A stretch of 64,000 bases of DNA, taken from Heloderma charlesbogerti. Taxonomy: Eukaryota > Chordata > Lepidosauria > Squamata > Helodermatidae. This document shows positions 23,757-34,419 of this stretch, piece after piece (positions within the stretch are counted from its first letter, which is position 1; every line of letters starts with the position of its first letter). The stretch spans positions 1-64,000 of the forward strand of contig JANEZZ010001641.1 of assembly GCA_026122225.1 (NCBI GenBank), in the 5' to 3' direction. The position numbers and the translations under genes were made by a program. Under the pieces are notes generated by a model. The model searched no databases and was not told where the DNA came from. It saw nothing but the letters and a program-made list of their open reading frames with translations.

Positions 23757-23933
23757 GTGTGTGTATCCATTCAGATTTTAAAACTTTTCCCTATTGACAC
23801 TTCTCTTCAATAAAATTTAAATTTTGTTATTTGAAACCTTGTGGTTTTTACTTGGGGGCAGGATTACCTTCTCCATGTCTAATAGCCAACCCCCACACTT
23901 AGCGATGGGAAAACTTACCTGGGTCCGTCTCAA

Positions 23934-25162
23934 CAGATCCCTGCCACTGCCTGACCCTGTTCAGTACGGGGCACAAGCCACTGGCTGGTCCACGGGTGCC
24001 CAGCGAGTGGTGCGTGGCTGCCCACTCGCTCGCCAAGCTCCATTTTGTGGAAAATGTCAGCTCGATCTTTTATGTAAAGGGGCTTTTTATGCAAATGGTG
24101 GCCATAAATTAGCCCATTTACACAATATTACAGATGTAAGTGGTCAAAATAATTAAATAATGTTCTAAAGATTAAAATACATCATATAAAACCAATATAC
24201 AAAAAAAATTTTTTTTTCTAACAATCAGCAGTACAGTTATATCTCATTATTCTTAAATCATGGAGGTCAAGGATGGCTTACATGGGATTTCCAGGTGGTT
24301 ACCCATTCAGGCACTGAACAGACCAAGACCAATGTAGCTTCAGCAAGGTGGCCGCAACATGTGCCCTCAGACCACGGTCTCTGTAAATAAAAGTCAACTT
24401 ACAATATGATCTTCCAATTCACCCACCGAGCTAAAAAGTAACGTTTATAATTGCTTGTGTGTGACAGTATTTTCTTAAGGAGAGATTATTCTTTTTTTCT
24501 TCTTTTGACTTGTTTAGATTTAGAAAGAGCTTATTATATTTCACAGAAAATAGCAGTGTAACTGTACATGATGATTTGCTCATATTCTGATGTCTCAACA
24601 AAATGTTTGACAATGGTAATTTTGTAACCACTAATCTATTTTTAAAAACTGCATATCATTTGAGGCTCCTGCTATATATCATCTGATAAATACTTGTTAA
24701 TAGCAGATATAGTTCAAGACAGATTTAATACAGAGCTCAAAAGTGTTACTTAAAATAACACTTAAAATAAAAGACTGCTATTTCACTTTGAATGCTGAAA
24801 ATGAACAGCACTATCTTTTACATGTCGACCCAGAAGCAAGTCCCTTGAGTTCAGTGCGGTTTATGACCAGGTAAGTGGGTAAAAAATTGCAGCCGCCCTC
24901 CACCATGCAGAAGAACTCTGTATACTGAGGATTGGATTCACCAGGATAAATGGACACAGTGTTAAGTACTTCTAAAGGTCTAACCAGGAATATGTACTCC
25001 ATTGCAGAACTGTTCATGTTTTCCCTAGTTACACAGACAAATGAAAAAAAAAGAGGAATAGAGGTATTCAAGCTGTTCCTTTAGGTGTGCATTGTGGTGG
25101 TTAGTCAGGACTAACTTAAGTCCCATTAATTTCAATGAGTCTACTCTTAAGGGCCAAAATGG
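23934..25162. repeat. 1229-bp tandem duplication, unit 1
   Basis: This unit repeats immediately at 25163-26391. Every line of the two units that I compared is identical with an offset of 1229. The unit starts CAGATCCCTGCCACTGCC and ends AAGGGCCAAAATGG. Its last 80 bases contain the phrase TAGTCAGGACTAACTTAAGT seen in short palindromic repeats elsewhere. Sequence left of unit 1 (CCGTCTCAA) and right of unit 2 (ACATTACTTTC) is single-copy. Confidence 0.97.
24823..25024 (-). other. candidate exon (unknown product)
   Basis: On the minus strand a good 3' splice site (pyrimidine tract complementary to 25030-25055, then CTAG ending at 25025) is followed by about 200 bases of open frame. The peptide includes MEYIFLVRPLEVLNTV, FFCMVEGGCNFLPTYL and VINRTELKGL. 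A GTAAAA donor-like site follows near 24822. The composition looks protein-like (two cysteines, NRT glycosylation sequon), but I do not recognise the family. It may equally be a chance open frame. Confidence 0.3.
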
Positions 25163-26391
25163 CAGATCCCTGCCACTGCCTGACCCTGTTCAGTACGGGG
25201 CACAAGCCACTGGCTGGTCCACGGGTGCCCAGCGAGTGGTGCGTGGCTGCCCACTCGCTCGCCAAGCTCCATTTTGTGGAAAATGTCAGCTCGATCTTTT
25301 ATGTAAAGGGGCTTTTTATGCAAATGGTGGCCATAAATTAGCCCATTTACACAATATTACAGATGTAAGTGGTCAAAATAATTAAATAATGTTCTAAAGA
25401 TTAAAATACATCATATAAAACCAATATACAAAAAAAATTTTTTTTTCTAACAATCAGCAGTACAGTTATATCTCATTATTCTTAAATCATGGAGGTCAAG
25501 GATGGCTTACATGGGATTTCCAGGTGGTTACCCATTCAGGCACTGAACAGACCAAGACCAATGTAGCTTCAGCAAGGTGGCCGCAACATGTGCCCTCAGA
25601 CCACGGTCTCTGTAAATAAAAGTCAACTTACAATATGATCTTCCAATTCACCCACCGAGCTAAAAAGTAACGTTTATAATTGCTTGTGTGTGACAGTATT
25701 TTCTTAAGGAGAGATTATTCTTTTTTTCTTCTTTTGACTTGTTTAGATTTAGAAAGAGCTTATTATATTTCACAGAAAATAGCAGTGTAACTGTACATGA
25801 TGATTTGCTCATATTCTGATGTCTCAACAAAATGTTTGACAATGGTAATTTTGTAACCACTAATCTATTTTTAAAAACTGCATATCATTTGAGGCTCCTG
25901 CTATATATCATCTGATAAATACTTGTTAATAGCAGATATAGTTCAAGACAGATTTAATACAGAGCTCAAAAGTGTTACTTAAAATAACACTTAAAATAAA
26001 AGACTGCTATTTCACTTTGAATGCTGAAAATGAACAGCACTATCTTTTACATGTCGACCCAGAAGCAAGTCCCTTGAGTTCAGTGCGGTTTATGACCAGG
26101 TAAGTGGGTAAAAAATTGCAGCCGCCCTCCACCATGCAGAAGAACTCTGTATACTGAGGATTGGATTCACCAGGATAAATGGACACAGTGTTAAGTACTT
26201 CTAAAGGTCTAACCAGGAATATGTACTCCATTGCAGAACTGTTCATGTTTTCCCTAGTTACACAGACAAATGAAAAAAAAAGAGGAATAGAGGTATTCAA
26301 GCTGTTCCTTTAGGTGTGCATTGTGGTGGTTAGTCAGGACTAACTTAAGTCCCATTAATTTCAATGAGTCTACTCTTAAGGGCCAAAATGG
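25163..26391. repeat. 1229-bp tandem duplication, unit 2
   Basis: Second, apparently identical unit. Absence of visible divergence in DNA this rich in old, diverged repeats means either a very recent duplication or a false duplication in the assembly. Confidence 0.97.
26052..26253 (-). other. candidate exon, duplicate copy
   Basis: Identical copy of the candidate exon at 24823-25024, carried in the second unit of the tandem duplication with the same splice-like flanks. Confidence 0.28.
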
Positions 26392-26889
26392 ACATTACTT
26401 TCTTTCCTTTTTCTCTGCAGTAGACACAGGGGACCTGATCCAGATCAGGACCCAAGCACAGGGTGGGGTGTTGTATGGGGACTTTAACCTCTTCCCCCCT
26501 GCTCTGGGCCTGATCCATGCCTGCAATTTCTACTGCAAAATGGTGATCTCTCTAAAGATCACTATTTTGCAGTAGAAATCATAGGTGTGGGTTGGGCAGA
26601 GATGTTAAAAATATACTTGGAAATCGAAAAACCAATTTGATAATAAATCATCTTGCCCCAATTGACTTAGCCTATTCTTTATCCCCCCCCCGCCCCGGTG
26701 TGCCTGAATGGGCACTTGAAATGTTCAGTAAAATCCCCAAACATCAGCCATTTTCTGTTTTTCTTTCCCAGATATTTGAACATTTCAAAGGGATAAGTCT
26801 CGTCTGTCTAAGATTAAACAATGGCATATAATAGTGTTGTGGTTGTATCCTTTAGAAATTTAGTCTGTACTCCTATATGCAGAATATAC
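26392..26889. other. unannotated apart from the hairpin at 26526
   Basis: A C-rich run lies at 26685-26697. No gene or recognised transposon. Confidence 0.35.
26526..26579. repeat. 54-bp near-perfect hairpin
   Basis: A 24-base arm beginning ATTTCTACTGCAAAATGG pairs with its inverted copy ending CAGTAGAAAT. There is one G/T-type mismatch and a 6-base loop (CTCTAA). It could be a small MITE core or a hairpin RNA precursor. Nothing in the flanks decides between them. Confidence 0.8.
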
Positions 26890-27627
26890 TAGGGATGTAG
26901 GAAAGTCACTTACCTTTTCAAAGGGTGACATTCGCGGTGGCGGGGAGGTGCTCCGTCCCTCCCCCTAAAATTCTCTCTGGCTGGCTCCGCTCCGCAGAGA
27001 TTCCGCAGAGCCGTTGGCCGGGGCCGCCTGTAGCCGGACATCCAGCCGCTGGGCAGCCTGCAGGGATGCAAATGGCAGCTGCCGTAGCCACCGCCATTTG
27101 CGTCCCTGTATTTTGCCGTAGCCTATCACGGCAAAAAAACCACACAAAACAGCGGACGCAAATGGCGGCGCCTACAGCGGCCGCCATTTGTGTTCCCTTT
27201 TTTTTGCCGTTTTAGCCTACGTAAATATTTACATAGGCTAAAACGGCAGAAAAAAGGGAACGCAAATGGCGGCTGCCTAGCTGCCGCCATTTGCGTTCCT
27301 TTAGTTAAGCCGTGATAGGCTATGTGAATACTTACGTAGCCTATCATGGCTTCCGCAGGGATGCAAATGGCGTCCCTGCGTTAGCCGTGATAGGCTACGT
27401 AAGTATTTATGTAGCCTATCATGGCTACAGGGAGGAAGCGAATGGCGGCCGCAGACGTGGCTGCCATTTGCAAGTCAGCGTGTCGGCAGCAGGTAGGTGC
27501 TCCATTCCAGGCCCATTTCGTGGTGTGGGGGGGCGGGGGGGCTTCGTTCCGCAACAGATTTCGGGGGGCTGAATGCACTGGCATTTGGCCTCACTGAGAT
27601 CCGTGGCAGAATTCTCTGACATCCCTA
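26890..27627 (-). mobile_element. compound-palindrome hAT MITE, copy 5
   Basis: Starts TAGGGATGTAGG and ends CTGACATCCCTA with perfect 8-bp duplications GAATATAC (26882-26889 and 27628-27635). The core (about 27060-27480) is a series of hairpins: GCAAATGGCAGCTGCC, AAATGGCGGCGCC, CTACGTAAATATTTACATAG, CGTGATAGGCTATGTGAATA and CGTGATAGGCTACGTAAGTA. At least five ATGGCGGC or GCCGCCAT boxes are present. Outward donors lie at 26908-26915 (minus, AGGTAAGT) and 27491-27498 (plus, AGGTAGGT). Confidence 0.92.
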
Positions 27628-27635
27628 GAATATAC

Positions 27636-28279
27636 TCCTTTGCCAAATCTGGCTAGCATCTGTGTTTGCCACATTGTACCCGAGTGAATTCCAATATTTA
27701 GCTTTGATAGTTGCTTCTTGGTTTCAAAGACTGTGTTGCAGAAAGACACTTAACAGGTGCAGCTTCACAGCAGCACTGTGATGGATGAACTTCAGATGTC
27801 AGGTCTCTTGTTATCAGGAAAGTATAATAGAAAACAGGAGTTACATACGGATAAGGAACTGGCAATCCCGCATCAACACTATCCATAGTATGTGCAGAAC
27901 TGGGCAGGTGTTTCCACGTGATCAGCTTCACTTTGTTTGCAACTTTGTTGCAATATTTCCCTATCGCAGCTTCTCTGTTTCCAGTTTCCACAGTGCTTAA
28001 AGTGTCAGCTTATCATCGCTGTAGCATGGGGCTCTGTGCTGTTTCCACTGAGCTCTAATCAATTATTTTCTTGATGGCTGGGTGGAGTCTGGGTAGAGTC
28101 TGGGTTGGGTCTGATTACCTCATCAGTGTTCCTGCCTCCTTGGCCATGTTTCCAGGACAATGGAAGGAGAAGCTAATGGAGGAGTACAGGATTTTTAAAA
28201 AGGAGTCAGCTTTGCTGTGAAGAGAGGCTTCCCCCCTCTCTTCCCCTTTCTCCTTTCCCCTGGAAGTCCAGATGCACCT
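27636..28279. other. unannotated stretch
   Basis: No recognised feature. The sequence GGGTGGAGTCTGGGTAGAGT around 28080 is a small internal direct repeat. Confidence 0.3.
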
Positions 28280-28284
28280 GCATT

Positions 28285-29460
28285 TCAGGAGCAAGCCTCA
28301 TCAAGTACAATGGGAGTTACTTCCAAGTAGACATACATGTGCTTGTGCTGGGAAAGGGGCAGGGGAGAGAACACAAAGAGGGAAACTAGCTCCCATTTTA
28401 ACTCAGAGGACCTCATTGACCACAATGGGAGTTACTTCTGACTAGACAGTAATGGATTTGTTGTGGGAAAGAGAGTGAAACCAGCCCCCATTTTAACAGG
28501 CAGGATCTCTATACGTGTCAGGGTGGACACTGAGCCCATAGAATCCCAGAGTAGTTCTGATGCTGAGGAAGAGCAGTCGCTCCTTCGGGAGAGGAGCGCG
28601 CTCCTTTTTTCCCAGGACCAACAGCTGACGGAGATTTCTTCCCACCCACATTCCTAGTTTAGAAAGCAGTCCAGGGAGTGACTCAGCACAGATAGCAGAC
28701 TGGGGGGGATGCACGGCGCAGACGCAGAGAGCAGCGCCAAATGGTTCGAGCTCAAAGAACGGTTGCGCCCAGAGGATCCAAGGGAAAAGGGGAGGGATTC
28801 TCCCTAGTCCTTATATTCAGGGGTCTGCCAGTAATTGCCCTTCAAATGGGGACCAACTGTTCTAACTTAGGGCATAGGGATGCTGCTGCTCAGATCTAGT
28901 TGCTACCTGTAGAGCTGTTAAGTTATAAAAGAAGAATAAAGCTTTGAAAAGAATCCCTTTGTCTGTGTCTGGACTTGGCTACTGGATTAGACTGAGAGCC
29001 CTCCAAGGAGCCCTTGACAATATGGAAGCTGTGAATGAGTTACATCCTAAGGCAATGGACTGAAGCCTCTAGATCGCACTTGATCGCATATAAGGAAATG
29101 GGCTTAAAAGTGTGCCATTTCAATTGAGGGGGAATCTCTGTATGTTCTGATGTAGGCATTCAAAAGCAAGCCTCATTCAGCACAATGGGAGTTACTTCTG
29201 GGGAGACACTAATGGGTTTGTTGTGGGAACAAGACTGAAACCAGCCCCCATTTTAACGGACAGGATCTCTACATGGAAGCTGTGATTGAGTTAAGTCCTA
29301 AGGCAACGGATCGAAGCCTCAAGATTGTGCTTAATCACATTTGAAGAATTGAGAACTTTGATATGTGCCGTGTCAGGTGTCAATTGAGGGGCTTCTCTGT
29401 CATTTCTGTGGTCATTGAGAGGCCAAGCCTCATTCAGCACAATGGGAGAAATCACCCCTT
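28285..29460. repeat. degenerate tandem repeat of about 250 bp, split by an LTR
   Basis: The phrases CCTCAT...CAATGGGAGTTACTTC, GAAACCAGCCCCCATTTTAAC, GGATCTCTA and ATGGAAGCTGTGA recur in the same order at 28299-28515, 29020-29275 and 29275-29440. Leaving out the LTR at 28516-29019, the spacing between the last CCTCATT landmarks is about 250 bases. The origin of the unit is unknown. Confidence 0.65.
28516..29019 (+). mobile_element. solo LTR (probable Ty3/gypsy or related LTR retrotransposon)
   Basis: A 504-bp segment begins TGTCAGGGTGG and ends CCCTTGACA, the TG...CA boundaries of an LTR. It is flanked by ATACG and ATATG (4 of 5 identical), a 5-bp target duplication. Near the 3' part are a TATA-like TTATAAAAG and AATAAAG, followed by a TTTGTCTGTGTCTGGAC region, the order expected for promoter, polyadenylation signal and U5. 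It interrupts a tandem repeat whose intact copy (GGATCTCTACATGGAAGC) shows the empty site. No internal coding region is present, so the element has been reduced by LTR-LTR recombination. Confidence 0.8.
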
Positions 29461-29826
29461 GGCTGAGGTCATGGGCTGTGTTCTGGTGCTTATTTTCAAT
29501 GACGTTTTAAAAGTTGGTCCCTCAGCATCCTGCTGAGGGATGCTGAGGTGACACACCCACAAAGGTGACACACCCACAAAGGCCGGGCTACATGCCCCAT
29601 GGGCAGGACTGTGATGCCGGACCTAGTGCGATTGTGGAAACAGGTCAGTAATGGAGCTGTGGTAACCTGGAAAAGTCAGACTATAAGCAGTCTCAGTTTT
29701 TCAGCAATAAAATGCAGGGCTGGTGCTGAATGGCCATGACGTCATGGAAACACAGAGACCTCACCGTGCAGTCAGTTTGGAGTAAATCGCTGGTGGAAAC
29801 ACAGCCTGGGATACTTTTTTGTCTTA

Positions 29827-30514
29827 TAGGGATGTCAGAGAATTCCACGACGGATTTCGGTGAGGCCGAATGCCAGTGCATTCGGCCCCCCGAAATCCAT
29901 CACGGAACGAAGCCCCCGCCCCCCACCCACGAAAGGCATGCAAAATGGAGCACTTACCTGCTCCTGTCCACACTGCTTTACGAATGGTGGCTGTCCTGCG
30001 GCTGCCATTCGCTTCCTCCTCTTCATAACTGTGATAGGCTATGTAAATACTTACATAGCCTATCACGGCTAACACAGGGACGCCATTTGCATCCCTGCAG
30101 AGGCCGTGATAGGCTACGTAAGTATTTACGTAGCCTATCATGGCGGGGGGAAAAAACCCAGCGTACGCAAATGGCGGCAGTTACGCTGGGGGTTTTCTCC
30201 CTGCCGTGATAGGCTACGTAAATATTTATGTAGCCTATCATGGCTCGATTCAGGGATGCAAATGGTGGCGGCTACGACAGCCGCCATTTGCGTCCCTGCA
30301 GGGCTGCCCAGCGGCTGGATGTCCGGCTGTGGGTGGCCGGAGCCAGCTGGCGGCTCCGCGGCTTGGCCACGGAGCAGAGCCGGCCGGGCAGGATTCCAGG
30401 GGGAGGGACGGAGCACCTCCTCCCCTTCCAGGATTCCGGGGGGAGGGACAGAGCGCCTCCCCCCCACCGCGGATGCCCCTGCGCGGAGCCAGGTAAGGGA
30501 TTCGTACATCTCTA
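29827..30514 (+). mobile_element. compound-palindrome hAT MITE, copy 6
   Basis: Starts TAGGGATGTCAGAG and ends GTACATCTCTA. The flanks are GTCTTA (29821-29826) and GTCTTGAA (30515-30522), consistent with an 8-bp duplication that has lost two bases on one side. The core (about 29990-30300) contains GTGATAGGCTATGTAAATAC, GTGATAGGCTACGTAAGTAT and GTGATAGGCTACGTAAATAT hairpins around a central GCGTACGCAAATGGCGGCAG. The right arm repeats GGATTCCRGGGGGAGGGACR twice. Outward donors lie at 29952-29959 (minus) and 30491-30498 (plus). Confidence 0.9.
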
Positions 30515-30522
30515 GTCTTGAA

Positions 30523-31086
30523 TGTCATTGACTACAAGTAGTGAGTGGGGTAAATTCAGAACTGGCAGAGTCTAGAGTATGAACTCTCCCAGTTTGGAAG
30601 TCCATGCTCATTATGAGTTGGCCCCAACCTGCTTCAAACTGACACCCACCTTGTGACAGGGTTCTTCCCTGTCCTTAGTCAGCCCTGTCTAGCAAAGCCC
30701 TCTTCAAAGAACACTTAGCCTTGTGAAGGAGTGGGGGAATCAGAAGCAGGAAGGACTTGCTGATAGTGGCAGGAGAGGCCTTTGAAGCCCCTCCTCCACT
30801 GGGTCAGTTGCTTAGGAGTACCTTTCTTGTCAGGGTTCATGGGATTTGTAGTTTTCTACACCTCCTTTTGCAAGTCATTTTTAATTGGGAGCCATAGAGA
30901 ACCTCAAATCCCCATGAACCCCAGGAGGATCTGTTCCTGGGCATGCTGAGAAGCATCCAGACCAGTAAAGAAGAGGTTTGTAAGGCCACCTTGCTCCAGC
31001 AAGTTCTCCCAACCACTGACTTCCCCAACCCTTTGCAAGGATAAGTATGCTTGGATGTGGGGAACAGGCAGGGGTGGGTGAGGTCA
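30523..31086. other. unannotated stretch
   Basis: Only weak resemblance to LINE 3' sequence (around 30600-30850). No confident feature. Confidence 0.3.
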
Positions 31087-31475
31087 TAGGGTAGCCATGT
31101 GTCCTCTTTTATAGAGGACAATCCTCTATTTGAAGAGCTGCCAGAGGACTGTCCTCTGTTTTGAAGGCATCCTCTATTTGAAGGGCTCTCCAATCCATTC
31201 AAATAGAGAATTTTAAAGATAAACTATCATAAGAAAGGTTGTCCATCACCAGTTTGCACCTGGACAGCAGACTGAACAAGCAGGCACATAGGTTACCTGG
31301 TCACAGGTGCATTTGTATGGTGTATTTCTATTTAAATCATAATAATACTTTTTTAAATTTGCAAGTATACATATAAATTTGCATATATACATTTTATGCA
31401 AATGTGTTTCCTGTTTTGTCCTCTTTTTTAGTGATGGAATCCTTCTTATTTAGAGATTCATAAGTGGTCACTCCA
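31087..31475. mobile_element. MITE related to the TAGGATGGCCA element at 55169
   Basis: Internal phrases GACAGTCCTCT-like (GGACAATCCTCTATTTGAAG), TTGCACCTGGACAGCAGACT and ATATAAATTTGCATATATAC match 55169-55551 in the same order. The ends are TAGGGTAGCCATG and AAGTGGTCACTCCA. The target duplication is not preserved. Confidence 0.7.
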
Positions 31476-31817
31476 GGGTAGAGATGTGAAGGCCCAGAAA
31501 AAAACCAGAAAATTTTAGAAAACTTTTCATATTTTTCCATTTTTTTTCCCAAGGGCTGCCCCCCCCCCCGCTCAATTGGAAAAATTGAACAGCTTTGGAT
31601 TATGAAACATTTGATAAAGTAAATATTTAAGACAACGTTTTTATATATTGCTCCTCAGCCTTTACTTCCCCGAAATAATTTCTAAAAACTATGTAGTAAA
31701 ACTTTTATAGAAAGTTTAGAGATGTAAAATTTCTGGAAGGAATTTTTTTTTAATTCTCTCAGTAAGATTCCAAAAGAGTTATGCCTTCCATTCCTTATTA
31801 AAATTATTGAACGAATA
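31476..31817. other. unannotated stretch
   Basis: AT-rich with a C run at 31559-31570. No recognised feature. Confidence 0.3.
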
Positions 31818-32145
31818 CATAGCTTTCGTGGCTAGACAGTCGATTTCAGCTGTCTAGCTGTGGGACCTCGGAGCGCAGGAAGCGGAAGCTGGACGACGTG
31901 TAGAATGTGTCGTACCGGCATTTCCGACTTCCCTGCCCTGGCACGCCCTCAAGAATGCCCCATTTTTGCTGCTTTTTGTGTTCCTCTTCTGTGTGTGGGG
32001 CCATTCCGTGCTACCTATGAGGTGGTGCGGGAACGGGTGGAGGTCAGTTCTCAGGGGACCGACTTCGGAGCATGGGCTTCAAGATCGGTTCCCAGATCCT
32101 ATGGCTGTCTAGCCGCTGACAAGCAGCCATAGGATTGCACCCTTA
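31818..32145. mobile_element. ATAGGATTGC-ended MITE (family B), copy 3
   Basis: Contains GGCTAGACAGTCGATTTCAGC on the left, GGACGACGTGTAGAATGTGTC in the middle and CAGCCATAGGATTGCACCC on the right. The middle phrase is shared with the copy at 58006-58363 (GGACGACACATAGGATGTGC). Confidence 0.65.
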
Positions 32146-32840
32146 GGGATGTTCCAAGTCATGCTCAGTTTCCCAGCATGTGAGCAGATTCACTATATCA
32201 TATGGAAGAAAATGTACATTATTGACAGTTTGAATTTTGTTCTGTAGAGTCCTTTGTTTCTGGGCTTGTTCTGGTTAGATGCTGTAATAGTCAATTAATA
32301 TAGTTCTAATCTAAAACCCACATGTGAAAGAAACACTGTGGGTTATTCCACTGCTGCCACCACATGCAACAGAACAGCATGTGGGTCATCCCACCTATGT
32401 TTCTATTTTAAAAATTAACTTTAAGGCTTTGGTCTGTGGAATTCACTGCCACAGTTTTTAATAAACTTCCCAATTTGTCATAATTGCTAGGGAATGCCTA
32501 AGCTATAAAACCTTTAACTGCTGCCATTATAATAAATCTTCTCTGTCTGAAAGAAACTTGGTAGCTTTCTTCCTGTAGCATAGGCATGGGATTGACACCA
32601 CTATTAGAGACAATCTTCAAAATGAACAATAACAAAAAAGATGTTCATTAATGGAAATTATTTACAAATGAGGATAAAATGTCACTTTTCAAATAACAGG
32701 TTGAGATTGCTTAAAGGTTCTTAAATTAATTAGGGTTGCTTACCATTCCTAATAGGTGAGAGAGGCTGGGGAATGCTGGGAGTTGTAGAACATTTTTATG
32801 TCTAAACATGCATAGGATTGCACCCTTAGAGAGTAAATAC
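32146..32840. other. unannotated; decayed repeat at 32765-32830
   Basis: The phrase GGGAATGCTGGGAGTTGTAG followed by CATAGGATTGCACCCTTAGA recurs in decayed form at 13995-14040. Otherwise no signal. Confidence 0.35.
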
Positions 32841-32841
32841 A

Positions 32842-33391
32842 ATGGCCCTGTTCAGATGCACATTGTGGAAGGGTGGTTAGGCTGACCATGGTGCATGGTG
32901 GTTACTGCTAACCACTGCAAGTGCTACTGCCATACATGCAGGTAACCATGTTCTGCAGCATGCTTAGACTAACCATTATCTAACTACCCTCCCTCCTGCA
33001 AGAACCCGTAGGCCTCCAGATTGGTGGCCATGCATCTCAGGGGCCGTTGCGCTGTCAGCCATTTTGGTGCTTCGTGCTGCCTACTATTTTGGTGCTCAGC
33101 ACTGCCGGCCATTTTGGTGCTCGGTGGTTCAGCAGCCTGCTGCTCCCTGTGCCATGGCACATGGCCCCCAGGAACATCCCACAGCATGGTCTCACACGGT
33201 CTGAGATCCTTCTTTCCCATTCCAGAGGTCTATAATTGGTGCACACCACCATAATCCACCGCCCTGATGAACAGCTCATTCAAGTGTCCCCTGCACCACA
33301 AACGGACACAGGCAGCCATCAGGAATCACGCACTGTCTAGATAGCTTAGTAGATAGTGGTGAGGACTATCCACTAAGTCAGTGGTTGTGGT
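32842..33391. mobile_element. MITE with GGCCCTGTTCAGA end (partial)
   Basis: Begins GGCCCTGTTCAGATG followed by GGTTAGGCTGACCATGG and GGTTACTGCTAACCACTGC, the vocabulary of the complete short element at 37928-38125. Around 33055-33125 the phrase CATTTTGGTGCT is repeated three times. The right end is not clear because another MITE starts at 33392. Confidence 0.5.
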
Positions 33392-33841
33392 TAGGGATGT
33401 GTGGAACCCCTACCTTTTCTTCTGGGGGGGTGTGTTCCACGGGGGGGGGGAGGTGATTCGTTCCTCTCCTCCAGATCCTCTTGAGTGTCTGCACGTCCAC
33501 TGGGTCCCGCGGACCAGCACGCCTACTCCGGATCCTCTGGCGATACGGCAATGGTGGCCGTCATGGCCATTTTGCTTTGAGAAAGACAGCCGCAAATGGC
33601 GTAGTGGACGCCACTTGCGGCCATAAAGCCCTCGCAGCTGTTTATGGCTTTATTTACATAAAACTCAGGGCTTTACAGCTGTCTTTCTCAAAGCAAAATC
33701 ACCAGAGGATCCGGAGCAGGCGTGCTAGTCTGGCAGGAATCCTCCCGAAGCAGAGATGCCATCCTGCTGTGGACTCTGGAGGCCGGATTCCAAAGCATCT
33801 GGCCTCAATGGAGTCCGTGGAGGATTTCTCCAACATCCCTA
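33392..33841 (-). mobile_element. compound-palindrome hAT MITE, copy 7 (alternative core)
   Basis: Starts TAGGGATGTGTGG and ends CAACATCCCTA. The core is a palindrome around GCCGCAAATGGCGTAGTGGA and TAAAGCCCTCGCAGCTGTTT, resembling copies 4 and 8 but not copies 1-3. Flanks (GTTGTGGT and GGTGGTCC) do not give a convincing 8-bp duplication. One donor-like box (AGGTAGGG, minus, about 33408-33415) is kept at the left; the right-hand one is lost. Confidence 0.8.
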
Positions 33842-34190
33842 GGTGGTCCATGTTGGTACCAACAATGTGGGAAAATGTAGTCGTGAGGTCCTGGATGGAA
33901 ACCAAATTTAGGTTGCTAGGTAGGAGGCTGGAATCCAGGACCACCAAGGCAGCTTTCTCAGAAATGCTACCTGTTCATGCCCAGGGCCAGCTAGACAGGT
34001 GAAGCTGAGGAGTCTCAATGCGTGGATGAGATGGTGGTGCAGGGAGGAGGGGTTCAGATTTGTTAGGCATTGGGGAATATTTTGAGACAAGCCGGGCCTG
34101 TACAAGGGTGACAGACTCCACTTGAACCAAAATGGAACCAGACTACTGGTACTAAACATAAAAAGGGTACCAGAGCAAACTATACCCTGG
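33842..34190 (+). pseudogene. CR1 ORF1 esterase-like domain, 3' part
   Basis: Translation gives VHVGTNNVGK near the start and KGDRLHLNQNGTRLL near 34110. GTNN and D..H are the last two conserved blocks of the SGNH/GDSL-type esterase domain known from CR1 ORF1. The N-terminal part with the serine is absent, because the CR1 copy begins at the MITE boundary. Stops in the frame show decay. Confidence 0.6.
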
Positions 34191-34419
34191 GGGAAAGCTG
34201 ACAGGAGCTGGGAAGCATCCGGTTCAGGTTAAATCATCCCAAAGGGATGAAGATGAAAATGTTTTTGATTGCCCAAATGTAGGAGGGGAGGAAATAGTCC
34301 AGGAGTACATAGTAGAACATAACAGCCAATCAAAGGGGCTAAAGTCCCATAGCAAAAGATGCGCACGTCAGAGGCATCTGGGGATGGACACCATGTATAG
34401 GTGTTTCTATGAAAATACT

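Noticed and set aside
28463..28657. 64-residue plus-strand frame as a host exon
   Set aside because: It starts in the tandem repeat and crosses into the LTR at 28516, so it spans an insertion junction.
33392..33841. 8-bp target duplication for MITE copy 7
   Set aside because: The left GTTGTGGT and right GGTGGTCC do not match well enough; membership rests on tips and core only.
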